Source: Desulfobacter sp. (GTDB lineage Bacteria > Desulfobacterota > Desulfobacteria > Desulfobacterales > Desulfobacteraceae). From it: a stretch of DNA of 64,000 bases. The stretch's first letter is position 1; each line of letters opens with the position of its first letter. The notes beneath the pieces are model-generated. The model was not told where the DNA came from. It saw nothing but the letters and a program-made list of their open reading frames with translations, and did not search any database. Position numbers and translations under genes: made by a program. Where the stretch lies: NCBI GenBank assembly GCA_028768525.1, contig CP054837.1, forward strand, positions 1,160,001 through 1,224,000, in the 5' to 3' direction. Positions 17,083 to 25,990 of the stretch are shown in pieces.

Positions 17083-18890
17083 AACGGTTCCGGCCAAACG
17101 CCCTGTCCTTGATCTGCCTGCTCCTTGCAGGGGCGGTGCTGACCTGGGCCCTGCCCTGTGCCGGAACGGCCCAGGCCGGGCGAAGGGCCAAATCCATTTA
17201 TATGACCGCAGATGCCTTTCACCAGAAGCTGAAAAAATCCCCGGTCCAGCAACAGAAAATATCCGCCTGGCTGACCTGCATTGAAAAGTATAAAACCGTT
17301 TACCGCCGTTACCCCGATGATTCCTGGGCGCCGGCAGGCATGTTCAAGGCGGCGGAACTCTACTTCCAGCTCTACAAAAGAGCCGGAAACGGTGATTACA
17401 ACGAACTGGCCCGTGACCTGGCCGTCAGGATCACCAGAAAGTATCCCGGCAGTGCATACAGCGGCCGGGCCAAAATCCTGATCAAATCCATTAAAAAGTC
17501 ATCGGCCGGCCGTGAAACGGCACCGGTCAAAACCCTTACCGCTAAAAAGGCGGAAACAAGGGACGATGCCGCCATCGCCCGGTATAAGCTGGACAAGCTT
17601 GAGAAAAAAAGCCAGCGGATACAGACCAAAGCGGCCAAAACCATAAAAGAACTTCCCCCGGAACCGGCCCCGGCGAAAACAACGGCTCCGCCTCTTCCCC
17701 AGCCCGCCATACCTGGAGATGACACCCGGGTCACCGATCTCAGGTTCTGGTCGAATCCCGAATACACCCGGATCGTGGTCAATGCCGACGGAGAGCGGCC
17801 CTATTCCCACAGGCTTTTAAAAAAAGACCCCAAACTCAATGTGCCCTTCCAGCGGCTCTACATCGACATTGAAAAGGCCCGGCTGGGCCAGGGGGTGGCC
17901 GAACACACCCCCATCAACGATGATCTCTTAAAACAGGCCAGGGCCGGACAATACCTGCCCCACACGGTCAGGGTTGTGGTGGACATCAAGGCCTTTGAAA
18001 ACTATAAAATATTTTCCCTGAAAGACCCGTTCCGCATTGTCATTGATGTATGGGGCAAAAACGGAAAGGCCGCGGCCCTTGCCGCCCGGCCGGATCAAAA
18101 GGATAAAAAAGGCGCAGGCGCGCCTTCTGGCACACCTGAAAAAACAGACCGGATCACCACGGATAACCTCAAATCCTCGGACATCGCCCGCCAGTTGGCC
18201 CTTGGGGTGAGAAAGATTGTCATCGACCCGGGACACGGCGGAAAAGACCCGGGTGCCCCAGGTTACCTCAAAGGGGTATGGGAAAAGGATATCGTTCTCA
18301 AATTGTCCAAAAACCTGGCGGACAAGCTGCGTGACCGTCTTAACTGCGAGGTGATGCTCACCCGTACCACCGATAAAAAGCTTTCCCTTGAGGAACGGAC
18401 CGCCATTGCCAATACGGAGCGGGCCGACCTGTTTATCTCCATGCACTGCAATGCCGCACGCAATAAACGGCTTTCCGGCATCGAAACCTATATATTGAAC
18501 CTGGCCACCGACGACCAGGCCATTGCCGTGGCCGCCCGGGAAAATGCCACCTCGGAAAAAAACATCTCAGACCTGGAATATATCCTCAGCGATCTGATGA
18601 AACACGCCAAAATTGAGGAATCCACCCGCCTGGCCAACGATGTTCACAAGTCAATGGTCACCGGCATGAAGCATAAATATCCGAAGGTCAATGACCTGGG
18701 AGTAAAGCAGGCCCCCTTCTACGTGCTGCTGGGCGCCCGCATGCCCTCCATTCTCATTGAATCCTCGTTTATCTCCAATAAGGTAGAATGCAACCGGCTC
18801 ATGACCAAATCCTATCGGGATGCCATCTGCACCGCCATCGCCGACGGGGTTGAGAAATACATCAACGCCACAAACCCAAAACATCTGTAA
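17079..18890 (+). CDS. N-acetylmuramoyl-L-alanine amidase with AMIN domain
   Basis: The 603-residue secreted enzyme has a signal peptide (about 1-27), a helical N-terminal region, and an AMIN domain at about residues 215-320 that targets it to the septum or peptidoglycan. A linker rich in Lys, Gly and Ala follows. The C-terminal amidase_3 domain carries the zinc ligands in IDPGHGGKDPGA, the MHCNA strand, and the catalytic Glu in LIESSFISN. It cleaves the stem peptide from muramic acid during cell separation. It is coupled to mutS by a four-base overlap, which looks fortuitous functionally. Confidence 0.92.
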   Translation: MKRFRPNALSLICLLLAGAVLTWALPCAGTAQAGRRAKSIYMTADAFHQKLKKSPVQQQKISAWLTCIEKYKTVYRRYPDDSWAPAGMFKAAELYFQLYKRAGNGDYNELARDLAVRITRKYPGSAYSGRAKILIKSIKKSSAGRETAPVKTLTAKKAETRDDAAIARYKLDKLEKKSQRIQTKAAKTIKELPPEPAPAKTTAPPLPQPAIPGDDTRVTDLRFWSNPEYTRIVVNADGERPYSHRLLKKDPKLNVPFQRLYIDIEKARLGQGVAEHTPINDDLLKQARAGQYLPHTVRVVVDIKAFENYKIFSLKDPFRIVIDVWGKNGKAAALAARPDQKDKKGAGAPSGTPEKTDRITTDNLKSSDIARQLALGVRKIVIDPGHGGKDPGAPGYLKGVWEKDIVLKLSKNLADKLRDRLNCEVMLTRTTDKKLSLEERTAIANTERADLFISMHCNAARNKRLSGIETYILNLATDDQAIAVAARENATSEKNISDLEYILSDLMKHAKIEESTRLANDVHKSMVTGMKHKYPKVNDLGVKQAPFYVLLGARMPSILIESSFISNKVECNRLMTKSYRDAICTAIADGVEKYINATNPKHL

Positions 18891-18909
18891 CGCGAGGAAA
18901 GGAGTAGAC

Positions 18910-19698
18910 ATGTCTTTTGAAAACATTATTCTTGAAGTTGAAAACAGCATTGCCACCATCTTTTTCAACCGGCCCAAAGCGCTGAACGCATTGAATAATG
19001 CCCTGTTCGACGAGCTGGATACCGCCCTTGACCAGATCATGGACAACGACGATGTCCGGGTGCTCATCCTCACGGGAACAGGGAACAAGGCCTTTGTTGC
19101 CGGCGCCGACATTTCTGAACTGGCAAAAATGGATCCCCTCCAGGCCAAAAACTTTTCCCGGAAAGGCCAGAAGGTGTTCTCCAAAATCGAATCCCTGTCC
19201 ATCCCGGCCATCGCCGCCGTCAACGGATTCGCGCTGGGAGGGGGCAGCGAAGCGGCCATGGCCTGCGATTTCATCTATGCCTCGGAAAAGGCCGTTTTCG
19301 GGCTGCCGGAAATCAACCTGGGCCTGATCCCGGGCTTCGGCGGTACCCAGCGCCTGGCACGTCTGGTGGGGAACAACCGGGCCAAAGAAATGGTTTTCAC
19401 AGGAAAAAATATTCCTGCTGACAAAGCCCTGGAATATGGTATGGTAAACCAGGTCTGCCCCCATGAGTCCCTCATGGAAGAGGTGATGAAAACCGCAAAA
19501 TTGATCGCATCAAAAGGGTGTGTGGCCCTGAGGGCTGCAAAAGAAGTGATCCAGGCCGGTACCGCCGCAGACCTCGAAACCGGCTGCATTATTGAAAACG
19601 ACGGTTTCGGCATGACCATGGCAAGTGAAGATGCCAGGGAAGGCACCACCGCATTCATGGAAAAACGCAAGCCTGAATTCAAAGGCAGGCTAAAATAA
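18910..19698 (+). CDS. Enoyl-CoA hydratase/isomerase family protein
   Basis: The 262-residue crotonase-fold enzyme has the oxyanion-hole segment FVAGADISEL (about residues 60-69), catalytic Glu residues in NGFALGGGSEAAMACDF and GLPEINLGLIPGFGG, and the usual C-terminal helices. It hydrates trans-2-enoyl-CoA, most like short-chain crotonases. The ATG at 18910 follows AAAGGAG. It is followed by a paaK gene and an ACT-domain gene, a grouping seen in aryl-acid and amino acid catabolism of anaerobes. Confidence 0.9.
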   Translation: MSFENIILEVENSIATIFFNRPKALNALNNALFDELDTALDQIMDNDDVRVLILTGTGNKAFVAGADISELAKMDPLQAKNFSRKGQKVFSKIESLSIPAIAAVNGFALGGGSEAAMACDFIYASEKAVFGLPEINLGLIPGFGGTQRLARLVGNNRAKEMVFTGKNIPADKALEYGMVNQVCPHESLMEEVMKTAKLIASKGCVALRAAKEVIQAGTAADLETGCIIENDGFGMTMASEDAREGTTAFMEKRKPEFKGRLK

Positions 19699-19715
19699 AC
19701 AAATGGATTAGTGTG

Positions 19716-19751
19716 TGGGCGAAAATCTGAGAACCCAGAGTCTTTCGCCCA
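19716..19751 (+). other. Intercistronic hairpin before paaK
   Basis: A nine-base perfect stem (TGGGCGAAA at 19716-19724 with TTTCGCCCA at 19743-19751) with an inner TCTG/CAGA pairing lies between the hydratase and paaK genes. No T run follows, so it is not an intrinsic terminator. It could be an RNA-processing or stability element. Confidence 0.5.
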
Positions 19752-19785
19752 GACGCTAAATAGCAATCAGGGGAGAAGAACGACC

Positions 19786-21090
19786 ATGCCTATCTACGAC
19801 ATTGATTTTGAAACCATGCCCAGGGAGGGTCTGGAAGCCATCCAGCTCCGCAGGCTCCAGACCACCATTGAACGGATTTATGCAACGGTTCCCTTTTATA
19901 AGGAAACCTATAAAAAAGCCGGCATCAATCCTGCTGACATCAAAAGCCTGGATGATTTAAGGCGGCTGCCCTTTACCACGAAACAGGATTTGAGGGACAA
20001 CTATCCCTATGATATGTTTGCCGTCCCCATGGAACAGGTTGTCAGAATCCATGCCAGCTCCGGCACCACCGGCAAGCCCACGGTTGTCGGCTATACCAAA
20101 CGGGATATCAGCACCTGGGCAGACCTCATGGCAAGATCCATGTCCGCCGCCGGCGCCACCAACGGGGATATTATCCATAACGCCTGGGGCTACGGCCTGT
20201 TTACCGGCGGCCTGGGCGCCCACTACGGTGCCGAACGTCTTGGCGCATCGGTGATCCCGGTTTCCGGGGGCAACACCAAACGGCAGATCACCATCATGCA
20301 GGATTTTAAACCCACCATCCTCTGCGGCACCCCTTCCTATATCCTGCACCTGGCGGAAGTGGCTGATGAGATGGGCGTTGATTTCAGGGATCTCCATTTT
20401 AAATCCGGCATCTTCGGCGCCGAGCCTTGGACCGAGGAAATGCGCCAGGAACTGGAAGAAAAGCTCAACCTCAAGGCCATCGACATCTACGGCCTCTCCG
20501 AAGTCATCGGCCCTGGGGTCTCTGTGGAATGCTACGAAGAACAGGCCGGCCTCCACGTATTTGAAGACCATTTCATCGTGGAAGTCGTGGATCCCGACAC
20601 CCTGGAACCGGTTCCCCACGGCGAATCCGGGGAACTGGTATTCACCTCCCTCACCAAGGAGGCCTTTCCGGTCATCCGGTATAGGACCAAGGACATCACC
20701 TCCCTGAATCCCGTTCCCTGCACCTGCGGCAGGACCCATATCCGCATGAACAAGCCTACAGGGCGGACCGACGACATGCTCATCATCAGGGGCGTCAATG
20801 TCTTCCCCTCACAGATAGAAAGCGTGCTCATGGAAACCCGGCAGATTACCCCCCACTACCAGCTTGAGGTGGACCGGGTGGACAACCTGGACACCCTCAC
20901 CGTCAAGGTGGAGATCGACGACACCATGTTCAGCGACGACATCAAGGGGCTGCAGGCCATGGAAACCAAAATCTCCCATGACATCAAAGAGCACCTGGGC
21001 GTTTCCGCCAAAGTGGCGCTCGTTGAACCCAAAACCATTGCACGAAGCCAGGGCAAGGCTGTCCGGGTAGTGGATAACCGCAAATTATAA
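19786..21090 (+). CDS. paaK: Phenylacetate-CoA ligase family enzyme, complete
   Basis: The 434-residue ANL-superfamily ligase has all adenylation motifs: the P-loop SSGTTGKPT (residues 91-99), YGLSEVIGPG, RYRTKD, the hinge GRTDDMLIIRG, and the C-terminal ARSQGKA with its catalytic Lys. It activates phenylacetate or a related aryl acid with ATP and CoA. The exact acid cannot be read from sequence. It is followed after 13 bases by an ACT-domain gene, the common partner of this class in anaerobes. The ATG at 19786 fits the conserved family start. Confidence 0.88.
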   Translation: MPIYDIDFETMPREGLEAIQLRRLQTTIERIYATVPFYKETYKKAGINPADIKSLDDLRRLPFTTKQDLRDNYPYDMFAVPMEQVVRIHASSGTTGKPTVVGYTKRDISTWADLMARSMSAAGATNGDIIHNAWGYGLFTGGLGAHYGAERLGASVIPVSGGNTKRQITIMQDFKPTILCGTPSYILHLAEVADEMGVDFRDLHFKSGIFGAEPWTEEMRQELEEKLNLKAIDIYGLSEVIGPGVSVECYEEQAGLHVFEDHFIVEVVDPDTLEPVPHGESGELVFTSLTKEAFPVIRYRTKDITSLNPVPCTCGRTHIRMNKPTGRTDDMLIIRGVNVFPSQIESVLMETRQITPHYQLEVDRVDNLDTLTVKVEIDDTMFSDDIKGLQAMETKISHDIKEHLGVSAKVALVEPKTIARSQGKAVRVVDNRKL

Positions 21091-21103
21091 AGGAGAATAT
21101 ATA

Positions 21104-21532
21104 ATGGCTGAACAGATATCCATATTCATTGAAAACAAGGAAGGCCGACTGGCTGAAGTGACGGCTATTTTAAGGGATGCCCAGGTCAATATCAGGGCCC
21201 TCTCCCTGGCCGATACAACGGATTTCGGCGTATTGCGCCTCATTGTCAATGACAACGACAAGGCCACCGCTGCCCTGAAGAATCAGGGGTTCACCGTGGG
21301 CAAAACCCAGGTCCTGGCCGTTGAGGTCAGCGATGAACCCGGCGGGCTGAACCGGGTGCTGGACCCCTTGAGCGAACAGAATGTCAATGTGGAATACATG
21401 TACGCATTTGCCAATCCCCAATGCAAAAATGCCATCATGATTTTCAGATTCGACGACCTTGAAAAGGCAAAGGAAATCCTGGCCGAAAACAGCATTAAAG
21501 TCATTGACGGACAGGAGATCTGCAATCTATAG
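21104..21532 (+). CDS. Tandem ACT-domain protein
   Basis: The 142-residue protein consists of two ACT domains (about residues 3-68 and 70-140), with typical starts QISIFIENKEGRLAEV and VLAVEVSDEPGGLNRVLD. ACT domains bind amino acids, and free-standing tandem ACT proteins next to paaK and indolepyruvate oxidoreductase genes are thought to be amino acid sensors or regulators. It shares a transcript with the aryl-CoA ligase and ends just before a strong terminator. Confidence 0.88.
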   Translation: MAEQISIFIENKEGRLAEVTAILRDAQVNIRALSLADTTDFGVLRLIVNDNDKATAALKNQGFTVGKTQVLAVEVSDEPGGLNRVLDPLSEQNVNVEYMYAFANPQCKNAIMIFRFDDLEKAKEILAENSIKVIDGQEICNL

Positions 21533-21580
21533 TCCTCCCAGGAAACCAGAAACAGCAGCACTGATCGGCTAAACGCAGAA

Positions 21581-21625
21581 AACCCCGGACCGGTTCTCCA
21601 AAAAACCGGCCGGGGTTATTTTATT
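21581..21625 (+). terminator. Intrinsic terminator after the ACT gene
   Basis: The arms AACCCCGG-AC-CGGTT (21581-21595) and AACCGGCCGGGGTT (21604-21617) form a GC-rich stem followed by ATTTTATT. It ends the hydratase-paaK-ACT transcript. It also lies just beyond the end of the convergent histidine kinase gene and may serve both. Confidence 0.85.
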
Positions 21626-21655
21626 CGGGATCTTATATCTGGGATCTCAGATGGT

Positions 21656-23683
21656 TTAATCCGTGGCTGGCAGGCTGACCCTGAATGTTGTCCCCCGCCC
21701 CGGAGCGGACTCCACCTCAATATGCCCCTTGTGGTTTTCCGTAATGATAAAATAGGATACGGCCAGGCCCAGTCCGGTGCCGTCCCCCACCGCCTTGGTG
21801 GTGAAAAAAGGCTCAAAAATCCGTTTTCTGACCTCTTCTTCCATACCCGGTCCATTATCACTGATTTCAACACACACCTGGCCCTTTTCCATGCTGGTGC
21901 GCATGGTAAAGGCAGGATGCTGGTCTTCGCCGAGCCCGAACATGGCCTGGGCACCGTTGGAGAGAATATTGAAAAAGACCTGCTGGATTTCACTGGACTT
22001 GCATTTCACCTTGGGAAGCTCAGGATCGTATTCCCGGTTGATATGAATCTGCTTGAAATCAAACTTCTTTTTAAGGTTGTAGTCGCTGGCCGCCAGCTCC
22101 AGGGTCTGGTCCAGGAGCAGGGAAAGGTCTTCTGGTACAAAGCCCGAGGCACTCTTCCTGGAAAAAGAAAGCATGTTGGAAACAATGGCGGCGGCCCGTT
22201 TCCCGGCATCCATGACCGAATCCAGCATTTTATGGATGCCCCGGTGCTGCATATAGGCATCCATGCTTGAAAAATCAATCCCAAGTTCTTCTGCGGCCTT
22301 AAGGTTGGCTGGAATGGGTTTTTCGATCCGGTTGCGGATGACCTGGGTATTCTGGAGTATCCCGGCCAGGGGATTATTGATTTCATGGGCCATACCAGCG
22401 GCAAGCCCACCTAAAGAGACCATTTTTTCCGACTGGACAATCATCTCCTCCAGCCTGGATTTCTCGTCCTGCTGTCTTTTCAGGCTCAGGGCTTCAACCA
22501 GGGCCACGGAGAGCATCTGTGCGGCATCTTTATCTTCCGAGAAAAACCCCTTGTCCTTGTCCGCAAAGGCGACCATACCCAGCACATCCGATCCTAAAAC
22601 CAGGGGAATTCCCATGAAGTTCTTAATGGGGAAATGGACTTCAGGCAACAGGGAAAAATCAGGATGGGAGGCGGGATCGTTGGTAATGACCACCTCCTTA
22701 TCGATAAGCACCCGGGCCCGTACCCCCCGCAGGCATTCGCCCATGGCCGTCATATCGCCTTCGCCTGCGGGACAGCCGGTTTGAACCAGCCTGGAGACGG
22801 CCAGAATGTCCATGCCGTTCTTTTGCTCATTGAGTTCAGCCACAAAGCAATAGGTGCTTGGGATCACATTCTGGGCAATGGGAATGAATAATTCAGCAAT
22901 TTTCTGATAGGAACCGGCCACCATTGAACGCTGGAAAAACGTGTTGACCGAAGAAATAACCATGCTCTGGTGGAGAATCTTTTTCTCCTTTAGAATTTTC
23001 TGGCGGATCTCCCCTTCCAGGTTTTCATTGGTATGGGCAAGATCTTCGATCTTATCCTTGATGGCATCGCGCATGATGGCAAAATTCCTGGACAGAATCC
23101 CGACTTCCCCGACCCCGTTTTCCTCTATATCCTTGTCCAGATTGCCTGCGGCAATTTCCGACGCCACATCGGCCAGCTTTGTGACCGGCCGCATCAGGGT
23201 ATTGATCAGGAAAACGAGGACGATGGTCATGATCAGGATAACGGAGAATGTGAACCAGAGCATTTTGGTTCTGAATCCGGCCAGTTTTTTCTCAATGAGG
23301 CTGGTGGAATATACCACCGCGATTTTGCCCAGTTTCAGGCCGTTGTAATAGATGTAAAAATTCTTGTGAATGTCCATCCCGCCGGGATCGAACTCCCGCT
23401 GGAGATGAATGTCAATATCAATGTCAGACTCAAGAATGGCGATGCTCTTCATATTCTCGTCGTCGAAAAAGGTCTCCATATTGACTTTAAGGGTCTCAAG
23501 ATCGACATTGTACAGGGGCCTGGTATTTACCAGCCGCATCACATAGGCGGCTTTGTCGATTTTCATCCTCAAACTGGTCAATTCAAGTTTTCTGACCTGT
23601 TCGGTAATATAAAAACAGAGGAAAAGGCTGATTATACTTGAAGCAATAACCACAACCGTGATAATTCGCGATCTCAGACCCAT
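21656..23683 (-). CDS. Membrane sensor histidine kinase with HAMP and GAF domains
   Basis: The 675-residue kinase has two membrane helices (about residues 8-27 and 145-166) around a periplasmic sensor region, and a HAMP domain (about 167-215). A coiled coil and a GAF domain (about 250-400) follow. The H-box is GMAHEINNPL with phosphoacceptor His433, and the HATPase core has an N-box (QQVFFNILSNGAQAM), DNGPGM, FEPFFTTK and GTGLGL. It autophosphorylates and should pass phosphate to a response regulator, which is not adjacent, so this is an orphan kinase. The signal is unknown. Confidence 0.9.
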   Translation of the reverse strand: MGLRSRIITVVVIASSIISLFLCFYITEQVRKLELTSLRMKIDKAAYVMRLVNTRPLYNVDLETLKVNMETFFDDENMKSIAILESDIDIDIHLQREFDPGGMDIHKNFYIYYNGLKLGKIAVVYSTSLIEKKLAGFRTKMLWFTFSVILIMTIVLVFLINTLMRPVTKLADVASEIAAGNLDKDIEENGVGEVGILSRNFAIMRDAIKDKIEDLAHTNENLEGEIRQKILKEKKILHQSMVISSVNTFFQRSMVAGSYQKIAELFIPIAQNVIPSTYCFVAELNEQKNGMDILAVSRLVQTGCPAGEGDMTAMGECLRGVRARVLIDKEVVITNDPASHPDFSLLPEVHFPIKNFMGIPLVLGSDVLGMVAFADKDKGFFSEDKDAAQMLSVALVEALSLKRQQDEKSRLEEMIVQSEKMVSLGGLAAGMAHEINNPLAGILQNTQVIRNRIEKPIPANLKAAEELGIDFSSMDAYMQHRGIHKMLDSVMDAGKRAAAIVSNMLSFSRKSASGFVPEDLSLLLDQTLELAASDYNLKKKFDFKQIHINREYDPELPKVKCKSSEIQQVFFNILSNGAQAMFGLGEDQHPAFTMRTSMEKGQVCVEISDNGPGMEEEVRKRIFEPFFTTKAVGDGTGLGLAVSYFIITENHKGHIEVESAPGRGTTFRVSLPATD

Positions 23684-23747
23684 CTTTATTCTTTCCTGTG
23701 AAATGAAATGTCAGCGATTGACCTTCATAGTCTCACAGTTCCCTGCA

Positions 23748-24707
23748 TTAAACAAGGGAAGTCTGCTCCATGGTAATCCGCTTTACCAGCTTCCTATAAT
23801 CCTCGGATCCGTTTGACCCAGGGGCATATTCAAATATGGTCTTTCCGTAGGACGGGGCCTCTGCCAGGCTTTCGTTATATCGGATGGGGAAACACAGATG
23901 CTTTGGATATAGCTTTTGAAGCTGCTCATACAGGGTCTGAGGTCCCTTTATCCGGGCATCCATAAATGTTGGCACGATATATTTGAGCTGGATCTCTTTT
24001 CTGTATTTCTGGATGGCACCCAGGCTCTTGATAAACTCGGAAAGGCCTTGGAGGGGCATGACCTCAAGGGCCACAGGCACCAGCACTTCCGTTGCGTAAA
24101 AAAGCACGTTTACAATGAGCTGATCCCAACCGGGTGCGGTATCGATGAGAATAAAATCAAACTGCTGGTCCAGGGGCTTGAGTACCTCGGCCAGGGTATA
24201 TTCGGCACCAAAGCTTTTACGGTCAATGATCCGCTTTACCCCGGCAAGGGATCTGCCGCCGCCCAGCAGCCATAGGTCTTTACGGGCCTCCACCAGGCAC
24301 TCTTCCATGGGCAGTTCCTTGGTCAGCAATTCCGTAAGCCCGGCACTGGGCCGTTTGCCCAGAATATAGGAAGACTGGCCCTGGGTGTCTGTATCCACCA
24401 GAAGTACCTTATAGCCGGCCAGCGCAAGTCCGGCCCCGAGATTGACGCTGGTGGTGGTTTTACCGACACCGCCCTTGCTCAGGGTGATACAGATTTTCCT
24501 TGCCTCCGGAGGGGTAAAGGTTTCTTTCCCGCCAGCGGTTTTTTCTTCCTCGGTTGCCCCGGTCAAGCTGTCAATGGCCACTGGAAACTTAAATTTGCAG
24601 GACCGGCATGTAGCCAGAATGTTCTTTTTTTTGCTCTCAACAAATGCTTTAAAGCTATCAGGTTTGACCTTGTGTTTTCTGGCGCATTTCGGACAGGTGA
24701 TAATCAC
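23748..24707 (-). CDS. ParA/MinD-type ATPase with N-terminal zinc ribbon
   Basis: The 319-residue protein starts with a zinc-ribbon-like module (CPKC at residues 5-8 and CRSC about 35-38), followed by a ParA ATPase with deviant Walker A SKGGVGKTT, DTDTQGQSS and IDTAPGW. ParA-like ATPases position plasmids, chromosomes, chemotaxis arrays or motility structures. There is no ParB gene beside it. Instead it overlaps an unknown gene by GTGA and is followed upstream by a PilZ gene, so a role in c-di-GMP-linked polar positioning is possible but unproven. The start is a GTG. Confidence 0.82.
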   Translation of the reverse strand: MIITCPKCARKHKVKPDSFKAFVESKKKNILATCRSCKFKFPVAIDSLTGATEEEKTAGGKETFTPPEARKICITLSKGGVGKTTTSVNLGAGLALAGYKVLLVDTDTQGQSSYILGKRPSAGLTELLTKELPMEECLVEARKDLWLLGGGRSLAGVKRIIDRKSFGAEYTLAEVLKPLDQQFDFILIDTAPGWDQLIVNVLFYATEVLVPVALEVMPLQGLSEFIKSLGAIQKYRKEIQLKYIVPTFMDARIKGPQTLYEQLQKLYPKHLCFPIRYNESLAEAPSYGKTIFEYAPGSNGSEDYRKLVKRITMEQTSLV

Positions 24708-25048
24708 TTTGCCCCCTCCTTTTTTAACTCCGCCACAATGGCATCGACTGCAATATTGGCCAGTTTCCGCATAGAAACCCGGGTTGCGGCGCCCCTGGAA
24801 CCGACCTTAACTTTAATTTTCGCTCTACTTTCCCAAATTTCCACGGAAACGTTTTCCACGGAGGCTTTCCATTTCGCCGGATGCTTCCCGCCGGATTCGC
24901 CTTCCAACTCTTCAAGGGTGCTTGCCTTATATATCAGGCAGTCCAATTCACGGGTGTCTGATTCAAATTCCTTGTCGTCGGTGTCAAGGATTTCTTCGAT
25001 TACGTCTTTTTTCTTTCCCACTATGCCGCTCCTGGTTTCGTACGCCAT
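24704..25048 (-). CDS. Hypothetical protein between ParA-like and PilZ genes
   Basis: I do not recognise this 114-residue protein. It is soluble and charged, with an acidic N-terminal half (IEEILDTDDKEFESDTREL, about 18-36) and a basic, strand-like middle (VSVEIWESRAKIKVKVGSRG, about 67-86). A final helix ends in ELKKEGAK. The stop overlaps the GTG start of the ParA-like gene, which strongly suggests coupled synthesis and perhaps a complex. The PilZ gene ends only 12 bases upstream. Confidence 0.65.
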   Translation of the reverse strand: MAYETRSGIVGKKKDVIEEILDTDDKEFESDTRELDCLIYKASTLEELEGESGGKHPAKWKASVENVSVEIWESRAKIKVKVGSRGAATRVSMRKLANIAVDAIVAELKKEGAK

Positions 25049-25060
25049 ATGTTCAGAAAA

Positions 25061-25459
25061 TCATTCTTTACTTAAAAATCTTGCCTTGATCCGTTCAATC
25101 ACGCCATCAATACGTTCTTTTTCTTCTGCGGTCATGTTGACCCAGGCCAGCCCGAACTGAAGGTCTCCGGTATCATGGACGGAACAATGGACAACTTTGG
25201 CAGTAAGCCCTTCCATACGCTGGCTGCCCAGCACAAGTTCGGCATCTTCAATGATTTGGCCGGCTTCGAATTCGAGACAACTGTCCGCACGAATTGCGAT
25301 CCCGATGCTGGATATATTAACTACCGTGAAGGTTTTTTGATAGAAAACTGCCAGCACATTGTCCTTGTCCGACGCCGGCACCCTGAATGAATTTCGGACC
25401 TTGTCTTCCCCGGAATCAATGCCGGGCATGGGCTGAAATTCCAGTGAGTTATCAGTCAT
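25061..25459 (-). CDS. PilZ domain protein (c-di-GMP receptor type)
   Basis: The 132-residue protein is essentially one PilZ domain. Both c-di-GMP motifs are present: R-x3-R at residues 22-26 (RNSFR) and N-x-S-x2-G at 48-53 (NISSIG). It should therefore bind cyclic di-GMP. The closing helix (EEKERIDGVIERIKARFL) may mediate contact with a partner, possibly the neighbouring ParA-like protein. An ATG two codons earlier overlaps the AGGAGG box, so I chose the ATG at 25459, which leaves six bases of spacing. Confidence 0.85.
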   Translation of the reverse strand: MTDNSLEFQPMPGIDSGEDKVRNSFRVPASDKDNVLAVFYQKTFTVVNISSIGIAIRADSCLEFEAGQIIEDAELVLGSQRMEGLTAKVVHCSVHDTGDLQFGLAWVNMTAEEKERIDGVIERIKARFLSKE

Positions 25460-25574
25460 TCGCATCCTCCTGCCAGCAATTTAAATCGAGAAATTTTATA
25501 TTCATTACTATCTGATCTGAAAAACATAGCAGGTCCCCGTAAACCATGCAAGAAAAAACGCTTTCCCTGCATAT

Positions 25575-25610
25575 AAAAAGGGTATCCCCCTTGTGGGGGA
25601 TACCCTTTTT
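25575..25610 (-). terminator. Bidirectional intrinsic terminator after atpE
   Basis: A perfect 16-base stem (AAAAAGGGTATCCCCC at 25575-25590, loop TTGT, complement at 25595-25610) has A/T runs at both ends. It lies 28 bases beyond the atpE stop and ends the F0 transcript. It also insulates the PilZ-ParA genes, which are read in the same direction further on. Confidence 0.92.
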
Positions 25611-25638
25611 AAAACACTTCTAATTCAAGCTGTACGGC

Positions 25639-25908
25639 TTAATGTCCGCCAAGGGCCTGAACTGCGGGAGCGATTGCAGGATGAACGAACAGCAGGATCA
25701 TAGCAACAACCAGTGCGTAGATACACAGAGATTCGATCAGTGCCAGACCGATGAGCATGTTAACCTGGATTTTACCGGCGGCTTCGGGGTTTCTGGAGAT
25801 ACCGGCCATTGCGCCGTTCAAACCAAGACCCTGACCAATACCGCAACCGAATGCAGCAATACCGATTGCCAGACCTGCAGCCCATACACTACCAACTAGA
25901 AATTCCAT
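25639..25908 (-). CDS. atpE: ATP synthase F0 subunit c
   Basis: The 89-residue hairpin protein has two membrane helices joined by the polar loop RNPEAAGK. The ion-binding carboxylate is Glu59 in the second helix. It is accompanied by Gln26, Ser60 and Tyr64 at exactly the spacing (Gln to Glu 33, Glu to Tyr 5) of the Na+-binding site in Ilyobacter-type c-rings. Hence the ring has the ligand set for Na+, although many related sulfate reducers show similar residues and coupling should be tested. It is the last gene of a partial F0 operon. Confidence 0.93.
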   Translation of the reverse strand: MEFLVGSVWAAGLAIGIAAFGCGIGQGLGLNGAMAGISRNPEAAGKIQVNMLIGLALIESLCIYALVVAMILLFVHPAIAPAVQALGGH

Positions 25909-25990
25909 GTTTTACTCCTTAAAATTATATATGATTAATACTAACGGGGCTTCTTCCAAAAATCCCGTATACGCTTAAATAAAGTTCCGC

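Noticed and set aside
19716..19751. Terminator between the hydratase and paaK
   Set aside because: The stem is good but no T run follows, and the downstream genes share direction with a short gap.
23748..24707. ParA-ParB partition locus
   Set aside because: There is no ParB gene or parS-like repeat; the neighbours are an unknown gene and a PilZ gene.
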